Assembly (NCBI GenBank): GCA_014323545.1
Contig: CP058647.1
Coordinates: 1,280,001-1,344,000, forward strand
Source: Hyphobacterium sp. CCMP332
Lineage (GTDB): Bacteria; Bacteroidota; Bacteroidia; Cytophagales; CCMP332
Length of the DNA: 64,000 nucleotides
Reading direction: 5' to 3'
Shown: positions 63,494 to 64,000 of the stretch, in pieces
Layout: each line of letters begins with the position of its first letter
Position numbering within the stretch: position 1 is the stretch's first letter
Made by a program: the position numbers and the translations under genes
The notes under the pieces: generated by a model
What the model saw: only the letters and a program-made list of their open reading frames with translations
Databases searched by the model: none
Told to the model about the DNA's origin: nothing

Positions 63494-63799
63494 TTATTTC
63501 GCGTTGGCTCTTTTAACCTTGTCGCTTTTTTTCACTTGTTCTACAAATGATTTTGAAGGCTTGAATGAAGGAATGTAGTGTTCATCAATGATAATGGCTG
63601 TATTTTTGGAAATGTTTCTGGCTACTTTCTTTGCTCTTTTTTTATTCACAAAACTTCCAAAGCCTCTCACATAAACATTATTACCGTCAACCATGGAATC
63701 CTTCATGACCTTAAAGAAAGCCTCAATAGTAATTTGCACATCTGCCTTCTCAATTCCGGTCTTCTCGGCTATCTCATTTATTACATCTGCTTTAGTCAC
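63494..63799 (-). CDS. HU/IHF-family DNA-binding protein
   Basis: A 101-residue histone-like protein starting from GTG at 63799. M-T-K-A-D-V-I-N-E-I-A-E-K-T-G, G-N-N-V-Y-V-R-G-F-G-S-F and the arm end P-S-F-K-P-S-K are classical. It carries a basic C-terminal extension (KSDKVKRANAK). It bends and compacts DNA. Confidence 0.95.
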   Translation of the reverse strand: MTKADVINEIAEKTGIEKADVQITIEAFFKVMKDSMVDGNNVYVRGFGSFVNKKRAKKVARNISKNTAIIIDEHYIPSFKPSKSFVEQVKKSDKVKRANAK

Positions 63800-63837
63800 A
63801 ACTCTGTCTTTTAGTGATACTCAAAAAATTAGGTGCG

Positions 63838-63868
63838 CAAAGGTAATTGCTAGTCCTTATTTTTGAAA
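63838..63868 (-). promoter_or_regulatory. Promoter of the HU gene
   Basis: Minus-strand TACCTTTG (63845-63838) matches the -7 element; the -33 element about 20 bases upstream is imperfect (TTTTC). Confidence 0.55.
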
Positions 63869-63928
63869 ACCATTATGAAAGAAAAAAGGATTATTTTAAT
63901 AATGAATAAGCCGATATGCTGTTTTTGA

Positions 63929-64000
63929 ATGAATAAATTAGACTTTTTATCTAAAGATTTGCAGAAGTGGTATTTGAAGAATAAACGCGAATTGCCCTGG
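63929..64000 (+). CDS. mutY: A/G-specific adenine glycosylase (first 24 codons)
   Basis: Only the start is visible: an ATG at 63929 followed by codons for L-Q-K-W-Y-L-K-N-K-R-E-L-P-W, the typical MutY N-terminus (WYxxxxRxLPWR). MutY removes adenine mispaired with 8-oxoguanine. It is divergent from the HU gene, a common order in Bacteroidota. Confidence 0.82.
   Translation, partial: MNKLDFLSKDLQKWYLKNKRELPW

Overview
The window is a chromosomal segment of a Bacteroidota bacterium, most probably of the order Cytophagales (a Marivirga/Fulvivirga-like gliding marine lineage). The evidence is: proteins ending in type IX secretion (T9SS) sorting domains; a gliding lipoprotein (gldB); bacillithiol genes (bshC, ytxJ); the DUF4295 gene downstream of rpmB-rpmG; promoters of the Bacteroidota type (TTG, about 20 nt, TAnnTTTG); and almost no Shine-Dalgarno sequences except at rpsU. 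Base composition is AT-rich and coding density is very high. No gene-free stretch exceeds about 200 bases, and I see no rRNA, tRNA, CRISPR array or insertion sequence.

Layout. 1-1942: ctpA-like protease (cut by the window edge), rnpA and rpmH on the minus strand, with a clear promoter. 2014-5308: a PfkB-family kinase, a GNAT-like protein and a T9SS cargo protein; a divergent AlbA_2-domain gene follows. 6137-12610: a seven-gene minus-strand sugar-nucleotide operon (wlbB-like acetyltransferase, UDP-HexNAc dehydrogenase, galE, rfbB, wbpP/tviC-like epimerase, rfbA, deoC) feeding surface polysaccharide synthesis. 12695-16169: outer-membrane protein, acyl-CoA dehydrogenase, rpsU, xerC/D-type recombinase, hpf. 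16212-24356: metK, an rsmI-like methylase, lipA, an outer-membrane protein, ytxJ, a large 49-residue-repeat secreted protein, a small lipoprotein and a fused E1 alpha/beta dehydrogenase. 24433-31623: ispF, mnmD and three tandem paralogous T9SS cargo proteins with Asp-box motifs. 31693-36189: bshC, rimO, ftsY and the rpmB-rpmG-DUF4295 ribosomal operon. 36368-47845: rocD, then a minus-strand envelope/maintenance block (uvrA, coaX, outer-membrane protein, TPR protein, lptC, CorC/HlyC-type CBS protein, ppiD-like chaperone). 48008-50936: ECF sigma factor with a small partner, a glycosyltransferase and a flavin reductase-like protein.

50990-52457 is the accessory island of the window. Two gene cassettes lie between structured sites that look like integron attC sites: a frameshifted DUF3800 gene and an SMR-family (Gdx/SugE-like) exporter. 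The first cassette starts with a 10-base word that is the exact reverse complement of the word at its own 3' end, as integron cassettes do. No integrase is present, so this looks like an integrase-less attC cluster (CALIN).

52579-64000: DUF4287/DUF5655 protein, GNAT acetyltransferase, an operon of a formylglycine-generating-enzyme-like protein with an ECF sigma factor and a possible anti-sigma protein, a Crp/Fnr regulator beside a perfect palindrome, a START-domain protein, a DUF4407 protein, gldB-rng, a 29-residue COX24-like ribosomal peptide, a TPR protein, an HU-family protein and the first 24 codons of mutY.

Functional themes: translation (rpmH, rnpA, rpsU, hpf, rimO, rpmB, rpmG, rng, mnmD), cell-surface construction and T9SS secretion/gliding, and bacillithiol redox chemistry.
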